DNA of 64,000 bases from Ferruginivarius sediminum (GCF_003344765.1 NZ_QPMH01000004.1:1-64000), one strand, 5' to 3'. Shown: positions 52,743 to 61,475, counted from the stretch's first letter. Made by a program: numbers and translations. The notes: generated by a model not told the origin, from the letters alone.

Positions 52743-53618
52743 TTAGCCGCCGTTGACCGGCTGCACGCCGGCGAGCGAGAACACGTTGCCCTGGTTCGCC
52801 AGATTGCCGACGGACTGGTTGACGCCGATGACGCCGGCGTTGCCATTAAGCGACCCGTTGATCGTGGCGGCCTTGTTGATGCCGTCGCCGGCGGGATCGC
52901 CGCCCGGCACGCTGCCGTCGGACTCGCCGACGAAGTTGCCGGTGGTCCACTGGCCCAGGTCGGCCTCGGAAAGGGCCACGCCCTCGTCCGCGAAGGCGAC
53001 CGCGAGCGAAAGCTCGTTGACCTGGTTGTTCATGTTGCCGGCGCTCTGGTTCAGGAACAGCACGCCCGAGTTGCCGTTGCCGGACGCGATCAGGCGGGCG
53101 TCACGGAACAGGATGTTGACGCTGTCGACGGTGTTGGCGCCGCCCTCTCCGTCGCGGTCGCCGTTGATCTGCTCCGCGCTGGCCTGCGCTTCGGCAAAAC
53201 CAGTAGGCTCGGATTCCGGATCTCCGCCGTCATCGCCGTCGCCGGGCACGAAGTTGTCCACGGAGGCGGAGATGGCGTTGGCCTGGTTGTTCATGTTGCC
53301 GGCGGCCTGGTTCCAGGTGACGAGGCCGGAGTTGGTATTGAAGGAATCGTTGATGATGTCCTGCTTCTCGGCGCAGTTCGTGCAGGCCTCGTTGTCCTCG
53401 TTGCGCTGATTGACCAGGGCCAGCGATTCCGCGGCCTTCAGGGCGTTGTTGTCGACGAAGGCGTCGATGTTGACGAACTTGTCGACGTTGATCGTCTCGT
53501 TGACGTTGACGGTCTTCACCTTGTCGATCGTCGCGTTCACGAAGACGTCCGCCTGGACCGCCCCGGCATAACCGAGCACGCCCAGAACAGCCGTACCCGC
53601 CAAGAGTGCTTTCCTCAT
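52743..53618 (-). CDS. Fap-type amyloid repeat protein, type I, copy 1
   Basis: A 291-aa secreted protein, first gene of the operon. Signal 1-23 (VQA), beta-prone N-terminus (TVNVNETINVDKFVNIDAFV), CxxC at C79-C82, R1 ~91-120, R2 ~179-208, R3 ~255-284; linkers rich in Asp, Gly and Glu (DGDDGGDPESEPTG). LSEADLGQ follows R2. Pseudomonas FapB/FapC carry CxxC near the C-terminus; here it precedes R1. The short signal begins MRKALLAGTAVLG. It faces the Fnr-type regulator gene across 229 bp. Confidence 0.73.
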   Translation of the reverse strand: MRKALLAGTAVLGVLGYAGAVQADVFVNATIDKVKTVNVNETINVDKFVNIDAFVDNNALKAAESLALVNQRNEDNEACTNCAEKQDIINDSFNTNSGLVTWNQAAGNMNNQANAISASVDNFVPGDGDDGGDPESEPTGFAEAQASAEQINGDRDGEGGANTVDSVNILFRDARLIASGNGNSGVLFLNQSAGNMNNQVNELSLAVAFADEGVALSEADLGQWTTGNFVGESDGSVPGGDPAGDGINKAATINGSLNGNAGVIGVNQSVGNLANQGNVFSLAGVQPVNGG

Positions 53619-53847
53619 GGACTATTACCCCCTGTTTCGAGGTGCCTCTGCCCGCAGTCGACGGGCGAGATTATCTTGCGCCTCGGCATGGCCCGGGTGC
53701 CTTAAAAGGCTTTAGAGAGCCGCGTGGAATTCCATAATATTGCAGCGTTTTCTTTGTTTTGTTGCTTGCCGGTAACAGAAGCGTTTCCGTTTGTCCTGCC
53801 GCTGCGCCTTTGAAGGGTGGATACCCGCCGTTTCACGTGGGTTCCGC
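53619..53847 (-). promoter_or_regulatory. Putative promoter region of the amyloid-like operon
   Basis: This 229-bp space between the regulator gene and the operon contains an AT-rich block (53735-53775). It also has a 10-bp perfect palindrome TGGAATTCCA (53725-53734) and the inverted repeat GCCTT-AA-AAGGC (53699-53710). Either could bind a regulator. No exact Fnr box (TTGATnnnnATCAA) or sigma-54 spacing was found. Confidence 0.4.
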
Positions 53848-54651
53848 TCAGCGGACGCCGGCCACGTGTTCCAGTTCGCGGCGGTCGGTGAACTCGAACA
53901 TCTTGCCGTGGTAGTCGATGATGCCGTCCCGCTGCAGCGCCCGGAGGACGTGGTTCAGGCGGACGTTCGTCAGGCCGCAGGCATCGGCGAGGTCGTTCTG
54001 CGTCAGCGGCAGATAGAGGTTCGTACCGTCGACGTAGGCCGGGCTGTAGGTCAGCGCCTGGTCGAACAGGTCGAGCAGCAGGAAGGCGACGCGCTGGCGT
54101 GCTCCGCCCCGGCCCATCAAGTCCACTCGTATCAGCAAGCGGTCGCGCTGATGGGCCAGGGTGGCGGCGAGCGAGTCCAGAAGCAGCATGTCCTGCCGGA
54201 CCGCGTCGCGGAAATCGTGCTTTGAGAAAACGCAGAGCGACGCGTTGGTCAGCGTCTCCAGCCCGTACTGCGGGGAATCCGGCCGTGGCATGTCGAAGCC
54301 GGCGAATGCGCCCGGCATCAGGATGTCGAGGATCTGGCGGTGGCCGGACGGCGCCGTGGCAACGACGGCAAGCCAGCCATCAAGGACGTTATAGACATAA
54401 TCCGACGATACGCCCTCGTCGATGACCTTGTAGCGCGCGCGAACGATGCGGTCTTCCATCTTGAGGCGCTGCACCGCGGCCAGGTTCCGGTCGGCGTGCG
54501 GTCGGCACACCGTGGTGTGCCGGACCGGACAGTCCGAGCAGCCCATCGGGACGACCGGCTTGTGCTGTGCCACTACTCGCCCACTGGGAATCGCCGGACT
54601 CGCGTCATGTCCGGGTGCTGTGCTGTCCGCAAGTGCGTCCTTGCCTCTCAT
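53848..54651 (-). CDS. Crp/Fnr-family regulator with N-terminal cysteine cluster
   Basis: A 267-aa protein: cNMP-binding-like beta-roll (about 55-165) and a C-terminal winged helix (LTQNDLADACGLTNVRLNHV, about 216-235). The N-terminus has C38, C41 and C49 (GCSDCPVRHTTVC), and C140 (ETLTNASLC) falls where FNR has its fourth cluster ligand. FNR has C-x2-C-x5-C; here the second gap is seven, so an oxygen-labile 4Fe-4S cluster is possible, not certain. The recognition helix differs from FNR, so the DNA site should too. It lies upstream of and on the same strand as the amyloid-like operon. Confidence 0.8.
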   Translation of the reverse strand: MRGKDALADSTAPGHDASPAIPSGRVVAQHKPVVPMGCSDCPVRHTTVCRPHADRNLAAVQRLKMEDRIVRARYKVIDEGVSSDYVYNVLDGWLAVVATAPSGHRQILDILMPGAFAGFDMPRPDSPQYGLETLTNASLCVFSKHDFRDAVRQDMLLLDSLAATLAHQRDRLLIRVDLMGRGGARQRVAFLLLDLFDQALTYSPAYVDGTNLYLPLTQNDLADACGLTNVRLNHVLRALQRDGIIDYHGKMFEFTDRRELEHVAGVR

Positions 54652-54886
54652 CCCGACCCCATCATTCTGGGCGCCCCCGGATCCGATTGGTTACAAGTCG
54701 CGTCAAACGATGCTTCAATAAAATATTTTAAAGTCGCGGACTAAAAATCGTCCGAATCGAAATTCCGCATTCTATTTGGCGTATTTATTGATTTTGCAAT
54801 CGTATTCGCTTAATTTAGCTGTGGCGCATCTGCATAAGCGAACGAATGCGCCCAGCCCGCGGTTGCTGCAAAATTTGAGGTAGGGC

Positions 54887-55159
54887 ATGCCTGGAAATGT
54901 CGCCGCTCGGGCGCAAGACACGCCCTGTCCGACGGACGGGGCGCCGTTCGAAAACGCGGCCGACGCCCTTCGCGAACTCGCGCGTTTCGTCGGCGAAGCG
55001 AAAATCGACGAGATCAAGATCGATCATCGTGGTGGTTCCAAGCACTGTGTCACAGTCAACACTTGCGAGGCGACGCAGGCTGTCTTCGACTTTGCCGATC
55101 GGGCCAGCGCAGTCGAGTTCTACCATCGCGCATGGGGCCGTTTCGGACCGCTGACATAG
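54887..55159 (+). CDS. Uncharacterised 90-aa protein
   Basis: A 90-aa soluble protein (FENAADALRELARFVGEAKI, then a beta-rich second half KHCVTVNTCEATQAVFDFAD). It is divergent from the regulator gene across ~235 AT-rich bp. Codon usage matches the genome. No family recognised. Confidence 0.5.
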   Translation: MPGNVAARAQDTPCPTDGAPFENAADALRELARFVGEAKIDEIKIDHRGGSKHCVTVNTCEATQAVFDFADRASAVEFYHRAWGRFGPLT

Positions 55160-55756
55160 CGCCTCCTCAATCGCTTCGGCCGCCAGATATCTACGCGGTT
55201 GGTTCGCAGCCGCCTCTCTTGCGTCGACCTACGTGGCCACGAAGGGGCATCGAACCGGCATTCCCTACGCTTGGGATCCCCGTCCCGTTCCGGATCGTCC
55301 GCCAAGCCATCTGTTGGCACGGGCTCCGGCTGCCTGTCCTTCACCAGCGCAGTATGATGCCATCGTTGCGAGGCTGAACAAGTGGAATAAAGTAGTGTTC
55401 ACATGCAATAGTATCATCGTTATACCTCTCTCGATACAATTGCAAATATCTGTTTATATACGTTTTTCGCACGGGGGTTTTCAGGACGTCGGGTTCAAGT
55501 ATTGTTGGTTGTAGATACGAAGCTGGTGACGACCAGTAGCACACAGACGTATACGAGTTGTTGGCGTGCCGGAACAGACGTGGGGACAGGCAAGGTGAAG
55601 AGGTGCATAATTATACTTATAGTATCATAATATCTTGTGATGGAAACCAAATCCACGCGTGATGTTTTGCAATCATGCCCTAAATGCATCCCCGGTATAC
55701 ATTGAAATGAAAAGCCCGATCGGCTACAAGGCGCGCCGGCTGAAAGTGGGAAGTGC
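55160..55756. other. AT-rich stretch without a supported gene
   Basis: About 600 bp. From about 55370 to 55700 the base composition drops to far more A+T than the surroundings. Open frames present have no start-site support and no recognisable protein. No tRNA or clear repeat was seen; it may be an acquired or decayed segment. Confidence 0.4.
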
Positions 55757-55771
55757 TTGGGAATTCAGGGG

Positions 55772-56359
55772 ATGACTGAGGAATCTTGTGTGGAAGCATC
55801 CGAAGCCCTGGTCGACAGTGATGCATATTTGCATACGGTTTACGCGGAATTTGAGAAATGCAACGCATTGCGCGGCCAGTTGCAGTGTCAAATGGCCGAG
55901 CTTCGCGCCAAGGTCCGTGGCGATCTGGATGCGGGCGAATGGCTGCTCGCGGATGTTTTCGAAACGACGGACGACCGGTCGCCCCATGCGCTTGTAGCCG
56001 AGTTTCTTGACCGGACGGCGCGCGAGGACGAGGAACTTGACCGCCTTGGCTACTTCGAAATCCAGGCCAGGGCGAACTTAGCACTTGATTGTGCCGGCCG
56101 ACTGGCAAACCGCATTTTCGCCGCGAAGGCCCGTTCGCTGTCGGGTGTTCTCGTGAAATACGCGATCCTGCGCCGGGCGATGGGCAGCCGGGGGGCGCAG
56201 GAGGACGGCGACGAACAACTCGAAGCCTTTCAGGATCAGGCACCGACGATGTGGCTCGACAGCCTGGGCCGCGACATCGAGCGTCTGGCCGGCTATGCGG
56301 TGGCGGCCACCTTCCAGGACTGCCATGGCGCTCCGCTTGCCATTGGTTCGAAAGGGTAA
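55772..56359 (+). CDS. Uncharacterised 195-aa helical protein
   Basis: A mostly alpha-helical protein: TVYAEFEKCNALRGQLQCQM, LVAEFLDRTAREDEELDRLG, and RFAG-type charged helices to the end. ATG 55772 is used; a TTG at 55757 with a nearby GGGAAG box would add five residues. Possibly a coiled-coil regulatory protein; no family recognised. Confidence 0.5.
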   Translation: MTEESCVEASEALVDSDAYLHTVYAEFEKCNALRGQLQCQMAELRAKVRGDLDAGEWLLADVFETTDDRSPHALVAEFLDRTAREDEELDRLGYFEIQARANLALDCAGRLANRIFAAKARSLSGVLVKYAILRRAMGSRGAQEDGDEQLEAFQDQAPTMWLDSLGRDIERLAGYAVAATFQDCHGAPLAIGSKG

Positions 56360-56571
56360 ACCGACGGTTGGTCTTCCAAGCCGGATTATTGCCGCGTTGA
56401 CACTTTCGTGAAAATCGATGGTGACACGGTGCGCAATCTGCCATTATTACGCGTACTTGAGGGGCCAGCTGCATCGGGGTTGGTTCCTACCATTGGGGTA
56501 TACGCAGAGTATTGAGAGGAAAAACACCGGCGTGGCCATCGTGGCCGCGCTCTGGGTGAGGGGGCGACGAT

Positions 56572-57948
56572 ATGAATAAGGTGGCGACTTGGGCCGCGGC
56601 ATCCTGCGGTCTGGCCAGTGTAGCGCTTATAAGCGCACCGGCTCTGGGAGCGGGTTTTGCGCTTAAGGAGCAATCGAGCAGCGCGCTCGGCAATGCATTC
56701 GCCGGTGCGACGGCCGAAGCCGGCGATATCAGTTACATGTTCTTCAATCCCGCCGGTCTGACCCGGCACTCCGGCAATCAGGCGACCGCGGCGATCAGCT
56801 ATATCGCACCCAAGTCCGAGCCGCAGGACATGCAGGGCTCGACGATTGCAGGTCTGCCGATCACCGGCGGCGACGGCGGCGATGACATCGGCAAGGACGC
56901 GCCGGTTCCGGCGTTCTACGCCATGTTCTCGGTAAACGAGCGCTTGAAGCTTGGCCTGGGCGTCAACGCGCCGTTCGGCCTGGAAACCGATTACGCCGAC
57001 GGTTGGGTTGGGCGGTATCATGGGCTGAACTCGGAACTGAAGACGATCAACATCAACCCGAACATCGCCTATCGCCTGACCGACGGCTTCTCCGTCGGCG
57101 CGGGGTTCCAGGCGCAGTATGCCGAGGCCAGCCTGTCGCAGGCCGTCGATTTCGGGTCAATCGGTGCTGCGGCGGTTGGAGCCAATCCACTCCTGGCCGG
57201 GGCGTTCCCTGTCGCACCAACCCCCACACAGCAGGATGGCAAGGCCAAACTCGAGGGTGACGACTGGGGTTATGGCTTCAACCTGGGCATCATGCTGGAG
57301 CCCTTCGAGTCGACGCGCTTCGGTCTCGCCTATCGTAGCGAGGTCTCCCACGAGCTTGACGGCGACATCGATTTCGATGCCGACAATTCGGGTGTCGCCG
57401 CCACGCTGCGTGGCCTCACTGGGCGCTTCGTCGACTCCGACGTGAAGGCCAGTCTGACAACGCCGGAATCCATAAGCGCCGGCTTCTATCACGAGTTGAC
57501 CCCGAAGTGGGCCGTGATGGGCGAGGTCCAGTGGACCATGTGGGAATCCTTCGACGAACTGCGTATCCGTTTCGAGAATCCGGCGGAGGGCGACAGCGTC
57601 ACCGAAGAGAACTGGAACAACGCCGTTTTCGGCGCGATTGGCGTCACCTACCGGCCGAACAGCCAGTGGGCGTTCCGCGCCGGTGCCGCTTACGACGAGT
57701 CGCCGATTCCGGACAGCACGCGCACGCCGCGCATTCCGGGCAACGATCGGCAGTGGCTTGCGATCGGCGCGCACTGGTTGCCGATGGCGGGCGTGGCACT
57801 CGATGCCGGTTACACGCACATCTTCGTCGATGAAGCGGACGTGGATTTGAGCGCGACCGATACAGGCAACACCTTCCGCGGCAACCTGAGCGGCAGCTAC
57901 GACGCATCCATCGACATCGTCAGTCTTCAGGCCACGGTCAGCTTTTAG
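56572..57948 (+). CDS. OmpP1/FadL-family outer-membrane transporter
   Basis: A 458-aa outer-membrane protein: signal peptide (about 1-26, ALG), then the FadL N-terminal hatch (AGFALKEQSSSALGNAFAGA with the following DISYMFFNPAGLTR motif) and a C-terminal 14-strand-type barrel ending LQATVSF. Family members import long-chain fatty acids or other hydrophobic compounds, which could supply the acyl-CoA dehydrogenase found in this window. Solitary gene with its own terminator. Confidence 0.92.
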   Translation: MNKVATWAAASCGLASVALISAPALGAGFALKEQSSSALGNAFAGATAEAGDISYMFFNPAGLTRHSGNQATAAISYIAPKSEPQDMQGSTIAGLPITGGDGGDDIGKDAPVPAFYAMFSVNERLKLGLGVNAPFGLETDYADGWVGRYHGLNSELKTININPNIAYRLTDGFSVGAGFQAQYAEASLSQAVDFGSIGAAAVGANPLLAGAFPVAPTPTQQDGKAKLEGDDWGYGFNLGIMLEPFESTRFGLAYRSEVSHELDGDIDFDADNSGVAATLRGLTGRFVDSDVKASLTTPESISAGFYHELTPKWAVMGEVQWTMWESFDELRIRFENPAEGDSVTEENWNNAVFGAIGVTYRPNSQWAFRAGAAYDESPIPDSTRTPRIPGNDRQWLAIGAHWLPMAGVALDAGYTHIFVDEADVDLSATDTGNTFRGNLSGSYDASIDIVSLQATVSF

Positions 57949-57972
57949 ACTGTCCCATCCTGTTGTCTCACG

Positions 57973-58013
57973 GCGGCGCCTCTGCCCGGTTAGGGGGAGG
58001 CGCCGCTTTTTTT
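57973..58013 (+). terminator. Rho-independent terminator of the FadL-type gene
   Basis: A 10-bp perfect stem GCGGCGCCTC / GAGGCGCCGC with a 14-base loop and a run of seven T directly after it, 25 bp past the stop codon. Confidence 0.92.
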
Positions 58014-58191
58014 GTTGCCGCCATACGACGTGTGCCGCCAGCCCAGCTCGCGCCGCTCGAGGTTTCGATGCGTCAAAGGCTTGATTGCCAGCGCCGCGCG
58101 CCCTCCTTAGAGTGCCCGTGAGAATGCCGCTACCCCTTGGAATCGCGGGGCGCGGAAACGAATATTTAGGCGGGGAGGCGACACGCAGGCG

Positions 58192-59406
58192 ATGGCGGAC
58201 CAGGCAGGCAGCGCGCCGGTGGAAGGTGAAATCCAGACAGTGTACCGGCAGCGGTTCACTGTCGAGTTTGGGTATGACGTCCACTTCACCGAGAATGCGC
58301 TGGACCCTGCCAACCCCGTCCTCCTCAACGCCGTGCGCCGCCTGGAGCCCGATGCGCGGCACCGCATCGCCGCCTTCGTCGATTCGGGCGTGGCCGAGGC
58401 GATGCCGGACCTTCCGCGGCTGCTTCAGGACTATTGCAATACGCACGGCAAGCACCTGGATCTGGTCGCACCGGCGGAGACGGTCCCCGGTGGCGAGCCG
58501 GCGAAGAACGATCCGGCCGTGGCGGAGCGGGTGCTGGGCCGGCTGAAGGATCTTGGCATTGACCGGCACGCCTTCGTGCTGGCGATCGGTGGCGGCGCCA
58601 TGCTGGACGCGGTGGGCTATGCCGCCGCCACGGCGCATCGCGGCGTGCGACTGCTGCGCATGCCGACGACGGTACTGGCGCAGAACGATTCCGGTATCGG
58701 TGTGAAAACGGGGATCAACGCGTTCGGCGTGAAAAACATGGTGGGGGTCTTCGCCCCGCCGTTCGCGGTCATCAACGACGCGCGCTTTCTGGACAGCCTG
58801 GAGCCGCGCGACCGGGTCTCGGGCATGGCCGAGGCGGTCAAGGTGGCGCTGATCCGCGACGCCGGCTTCTTCGTTTGGCTGGAACGCCACGCCGAGGATC
58901 TGGCGGCGTTCCGCCGGCCGGCGGTGGCGGAAATGATCCGCCGCTGCGCCGAGCTGCACATGCGCCAGATCGCCCAAGGCGGCGATCCCTTCGAAACCGG
59001 CAGCGCCCGCCCGCTCGATTATGGCCACTGGTCCGCCCACAAGCTGGAGGGATTGAGCGGCTATGCCCTGCGGCACGGAGAGGCGGTGGCCATCGGCATT
59101 GCCCTCGACACCCGCTACTCGGTCCTCGCCGGCATGCTGGCGGAGGGCGAAGACGAGCGGGTGTGCCGCGTGCTGGAACGCCTTGGCTTCAAGCTGTGGG
59201 ATGACACGCTGACCGCGCGGGCGGCGGATGGCGAACCGGCCGTCCTGCGCGGCCTGCAGGAGTTCCGGGAGCACCTGGGCGGGGAACTGACCGTGACACT
59301 GCTGGCCGGAATCGGCCGGGGGCAGGAGGTGCATACCATGGACGCCCAACGGGTGCGCGCGGCGATCGACTGGCTGGCACAGCGGAACCGGCGGCAATGC
59401 AGCTAG
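58192..59406 (+). CDS. eboD: 3-dehydroquinate-synthase-like protein EboD
   Basis: A 404-aa sugar-phosphate-cyclase fold protein. The NAD-binding AIGGGAMLDAVGYAAATAHR, the TTVLAQNDSGIGVKTG loop, EAVKVALIRD and the metal-ligand histidines in DYGHWSAHKLE and RHGEAVAIG are intact, so it is probably catalytically active. Its sequence and its neighbours identify it as the AroB-like EboD of ebo (metabolite-traffic) clusters, not as the shikimate-pathway AroB. Substrate unknown. Its end overlaps eboE by 10 bp. Confidence 0.88.
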   Translation: MADQAGSAPVEGEIQTVYRQRFTVEFGYDVHFTENALDPANPVLLNAVRRLEPDARHRIAAFVDSGVAEAMPDLPRLLQDYCNTHGKHLDLVAPAETVPGGEPAKNDPAVAERVLGRLKDLGIDRHAFVLAIGGGAMLDAVGYAAATAHRGVRLLRMPTTVLAQNDSGIGVKTGINAFGVKNMVGVFAPPFAVINDARFLDSLEPRDRVSGMAEAVKVALIRDAGFFVWLERHAEDLAAFRRPAVAEMIRRCAELHMRQIAQGGDPFETGSARPLDYGHWSAHKLEGLSGYALRHGEAVAIGIALDTRYSVLAGMLAEGEDERVCRVLERLGFKLWDDTLTARAADGEPAVLRGLQEFREHLGGELTVTLLAGIGRGQEVHTMDAQRVRAAIDWLAQRNRRQCS

Positions 59407-60593
59407 GCGGCGACCGGCATCTCGGCTACTGCACGAATATCCACCCCGGCGAGACCTGGCCCGAGGTACGCGATGCGCTTGCGAGCCACGTTCCGGCGGT
59501 GAAGCGCCGCCTGGGACATGAGGGACCGTTCGGCGTCGGCCTGCGCCTGTCCGCCCGCGCGGCGCACGATCTGGACGATCCGGCGGCCTTCGAGGAGTTG
59601 CGCGCGATCCTGGCGGAGCAGGACCTCTACGTCTTCACCGTCAACGGCTTTCCCTTCGGCACCTTTCACGGCGTCAGGGTGAAGGAGGGCGTTTACGAGC
59701 CGGATTGGCGCCGCGCCGAGCGACTGGACTATTCCGACCGCTTGGCGCGGCAGCTTGCAGCCCTGCTGCCGGAGGGACGGGAAGGGAGCGTGAGTACCGT
59801 TCCCGGCGCCTTCAAGCCAAACGCGGCCGATGAGGCGGACATCGGTGCCATCGTCGAACACCTGTTGCGCCACGCCGCGACGTTATGGCGCCTGCGGGAG
59901 CGGACCGCGCGAACGGTCTCGCTGGCCCTTGAGCCCGAGCCGGAGTGCTTCCTGCAAACCACGCCGGAAGCCATCGCGTTCTTCGAGGACCGGCTGTTCG
60001 CCGCTTCTGCGCGGCGGCGGCTGGCGGATTTGACGGGGCTGGACGAGGCGGACGCGGAGGAGGTGTTGCGCCGGCATCTGGGTGTCTGCTTCGACGTCTG
60101 CCACGCGGCAGTGGCGTACGAGGACACACCGGATGCTCTTGCCGCGCTGGCGTCGGCGGGTATCCGCGTCCCGAAGGCGCAACTCAGCGCGGCGCTGCGC
60201 GTTCCGGAGCCGGACGATGCGGCCGTGACGCGGTTGCGGGACTTCGACGACGGGGTCTATCTGCACCAGACGGTCGTGCGGGCAGGGGGCGGGCTGGCCC
60301 GCTTCCTGGACCTGCCGCAGGCGCTCGATGCCTACGCCGACGGCAGCGCTCCGGCGGAGGAGTGGCGCATTCATTTCCATGTACCGGTGTTCGCGGCCGA
60401 ACTGGATGGCTTCGCCAGTACGCAGGCGGATCTTGCCGACGCGCTGGCGTATCTGCGGGACCACCCTGAGGTGCCGCACCTGGAGGTGGAGACCTATACC
60501 TGGGACGTGCTGCCGGAACGCCATCGCGGCCTGCCGGTCGACGCGGCCATCGCGCGTGAACTGTCATGGGTGGGGGAGCGGCTGTCGGCATGA
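59397..60593 (+). CDS. eboE: Metabolite traffic protein EboE
   Basis: A 398-aa TIM-barrel protein (xylose-isomerase-like). The start GDRHLGYCTNIHPGETWPEV and the DLYVFTVNGFPFGTFHG segment are typical of EboE; LALEPEPECFLQTTPEA and CFDVCHAAVAYED follow, with potential metal ligands. Its biochemical reaction is not established. It starts inside eboD and its stop overlaps eboC (ATGA). Confidence 0.9.
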   Translation: MQLGGDRHLGYCTNIHPGETWPEVRDALASHVPAVKRRLGHEGPFGVGLRLSARAAHDLDDPAAFEELRAILAEQDLYVFTVNGFPFGTFHGVRVKEGVYEPDWRRAERLDYSDRLARQLAALLPEGREGSVSTVPGAFKPNAADEADIGAIVEHLLRHAATLWRLRERTARTVSLALEPEPECFLQTTPEAIAFFEDRLFAASARRRLADLTGLDEADAEEVLRRHLGVCFDVCHAAVAYEDTPDALAALASAGIRVPKAQLSAALRVPEPDDAAVTRLRDFDDGVYLHQTVVRAGGGLARFLDLPQALDAYADGSAPAEEWRIHFHVPVFAAELDGFASTQADLADALAYLRDHPEVPHLEVETYTWDVLPERHRGLPVDAAIARELSWVGERLSA

Positions 60594-61447
60594 CGCCGGG
60601 TGTGGCGCTGCGGCTTGGCCGGGTCTCGAACCTGCCGACCGTGTGGAGCAATGTGCTGGCCGCACTGGCGCTGGCGGGCGCCCCGCTTTACCAGGCCTCC
60701 ACACTGGCGCTGCTCGTGGCGATGTCACTGTTCTATGTCGGCGGCATGTATCTCAACGACGCCTTCGATGCCCCTCGTGACGCACGGGAGCGGGCGGAAC
60801 GCCCAATCCCGATGGGGCAGGTATCGCGCGGCACGGTTTTCGCCGTCGGCTTCGGCGGGCTGGCGCTCGGCGTTGGCATCCTGGCCGCCATCGGGATGGA
60901 GGCGCCAGAGTCGGCCGCGGCGGGGCTCGCTCTTGCCGCGGCGATCGTGGTGTACGATGTCTGGCACAAGGACAACCCGATCAGCCCGGTACTGATGGGG
61001 CTTAACCGCTTGCTGGTCTACGTTGCGGCGGCCGTGGTGGCGGTCGGCGCCGTATCGACCCAGGTCGTCGGCGCCGGCGCCCTGCTGCTGTGCTATGTCA
61101 TCGGTCTGACCTATGCGGCGAAGCAGGAGCATCTGGCTCGGATCGACGGGCTGTGGCCGCTGGCGTTCCTCGTCGCCCCGTTCGTCGTCGCGGCCGCGTA
61201 CCTGCCGTCGGCGCCGGCCGCAGCGGGGCTGGTGGCGCTGGCGTTCGTCGCGTGGACGGTGCGCGCGGTCGGATTCCTGGTCCGGCCGGCGCCGCAAGTG
61301 GGCCGGGCCGTCGTTTCGCTGATCGCCGGCATCAGCCTGTTCGACGCCACGGTCCTGGCTATCCTCGGCGATCTTGCGGCGGCGGCGCTGGCCGTTGCGG
61401 CGTTCGGGCTGACGCTGGTGTTGCAGCGTTATGTCCCCGGCACCTGA
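60590..61447 (+). CDS. eboC: UbiA-like prenyltransferase-family protein EboC
   Basis: A 285-aa inner-membrane protein with about eight or nine hydrophobic segments. The first UbiA aspartate motif is present as LNDAFDAPRDARERAERPIP; the second aspartate region is weaker (VVYDVWHKDNPIS). It may transfer a prenyl group or act in transport. Coupled to eboE by the ATGA overlap. Confidence 0.88.
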   Translation: MTPGVALRLGRVSNLPTVWSNVLAALALAGAPLYQASTLALLVAMSLFYVGGMYLNDAFDAPRDARERAERPIPMGQVSRGTVFAVGFGGLALGVGILAAIGMEAPESAAAGLALAAAIVVYDVWHKDNPISPVLMGLNRLLVYVAAAVVAVGAVSTQVVGAGALLLCYVIGLTYAAKQEHLARIDGLWPLAFLVAPFVVAAAYLPSAPAAAGLVALAFVAWTVRAVGFLVRPAPQVGRAVVSLIAGISLFDATVLAILGDLAAAALAVAAFGLTLVLQRYVPGT

Positions 61448-61475
61448 TCGCGGAAAACATGGGGAGGTACCGCCG

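Larger units (their letters stand above)
49939..53618. repeat. Tandem duplication of a two-gene amyloid unit (period ~1.86 kb)
   Basis: The block 49939-51746 (type II plus type I) is repeated with very high identity at 51799-53618. Offsets between matching ends are 1857-1872 bp and include the intergenic spacer, so the unit was duplicated as a whole. Differences are small in-frame indels in linkers and a changed segment at the mature N-terminus of type II. Confidence 0.92.

Noticed and set aside
48967..53618. Reading the repeat proteins as CsgA/curli
   Set aside because: The repeats are about 30 residues in three separated blocks, with a C39 peptidase and no CsgE/F/G-like genes; Fap fits better.
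53619..53847. Sigma-54 promoter (GG-N10-GC) or Fnr box before the amyloid operon
   Set aside because: The closest GG/GC pair has the wrong spacing and no TTGATnnnnATCAA-like site was found.
57157..59397. 746-codon minus-strand open frame across the FadL-type gene and eboD
   Set aside because: It crosses two recognised genes and a strong terminator and has no domain-like sequence.
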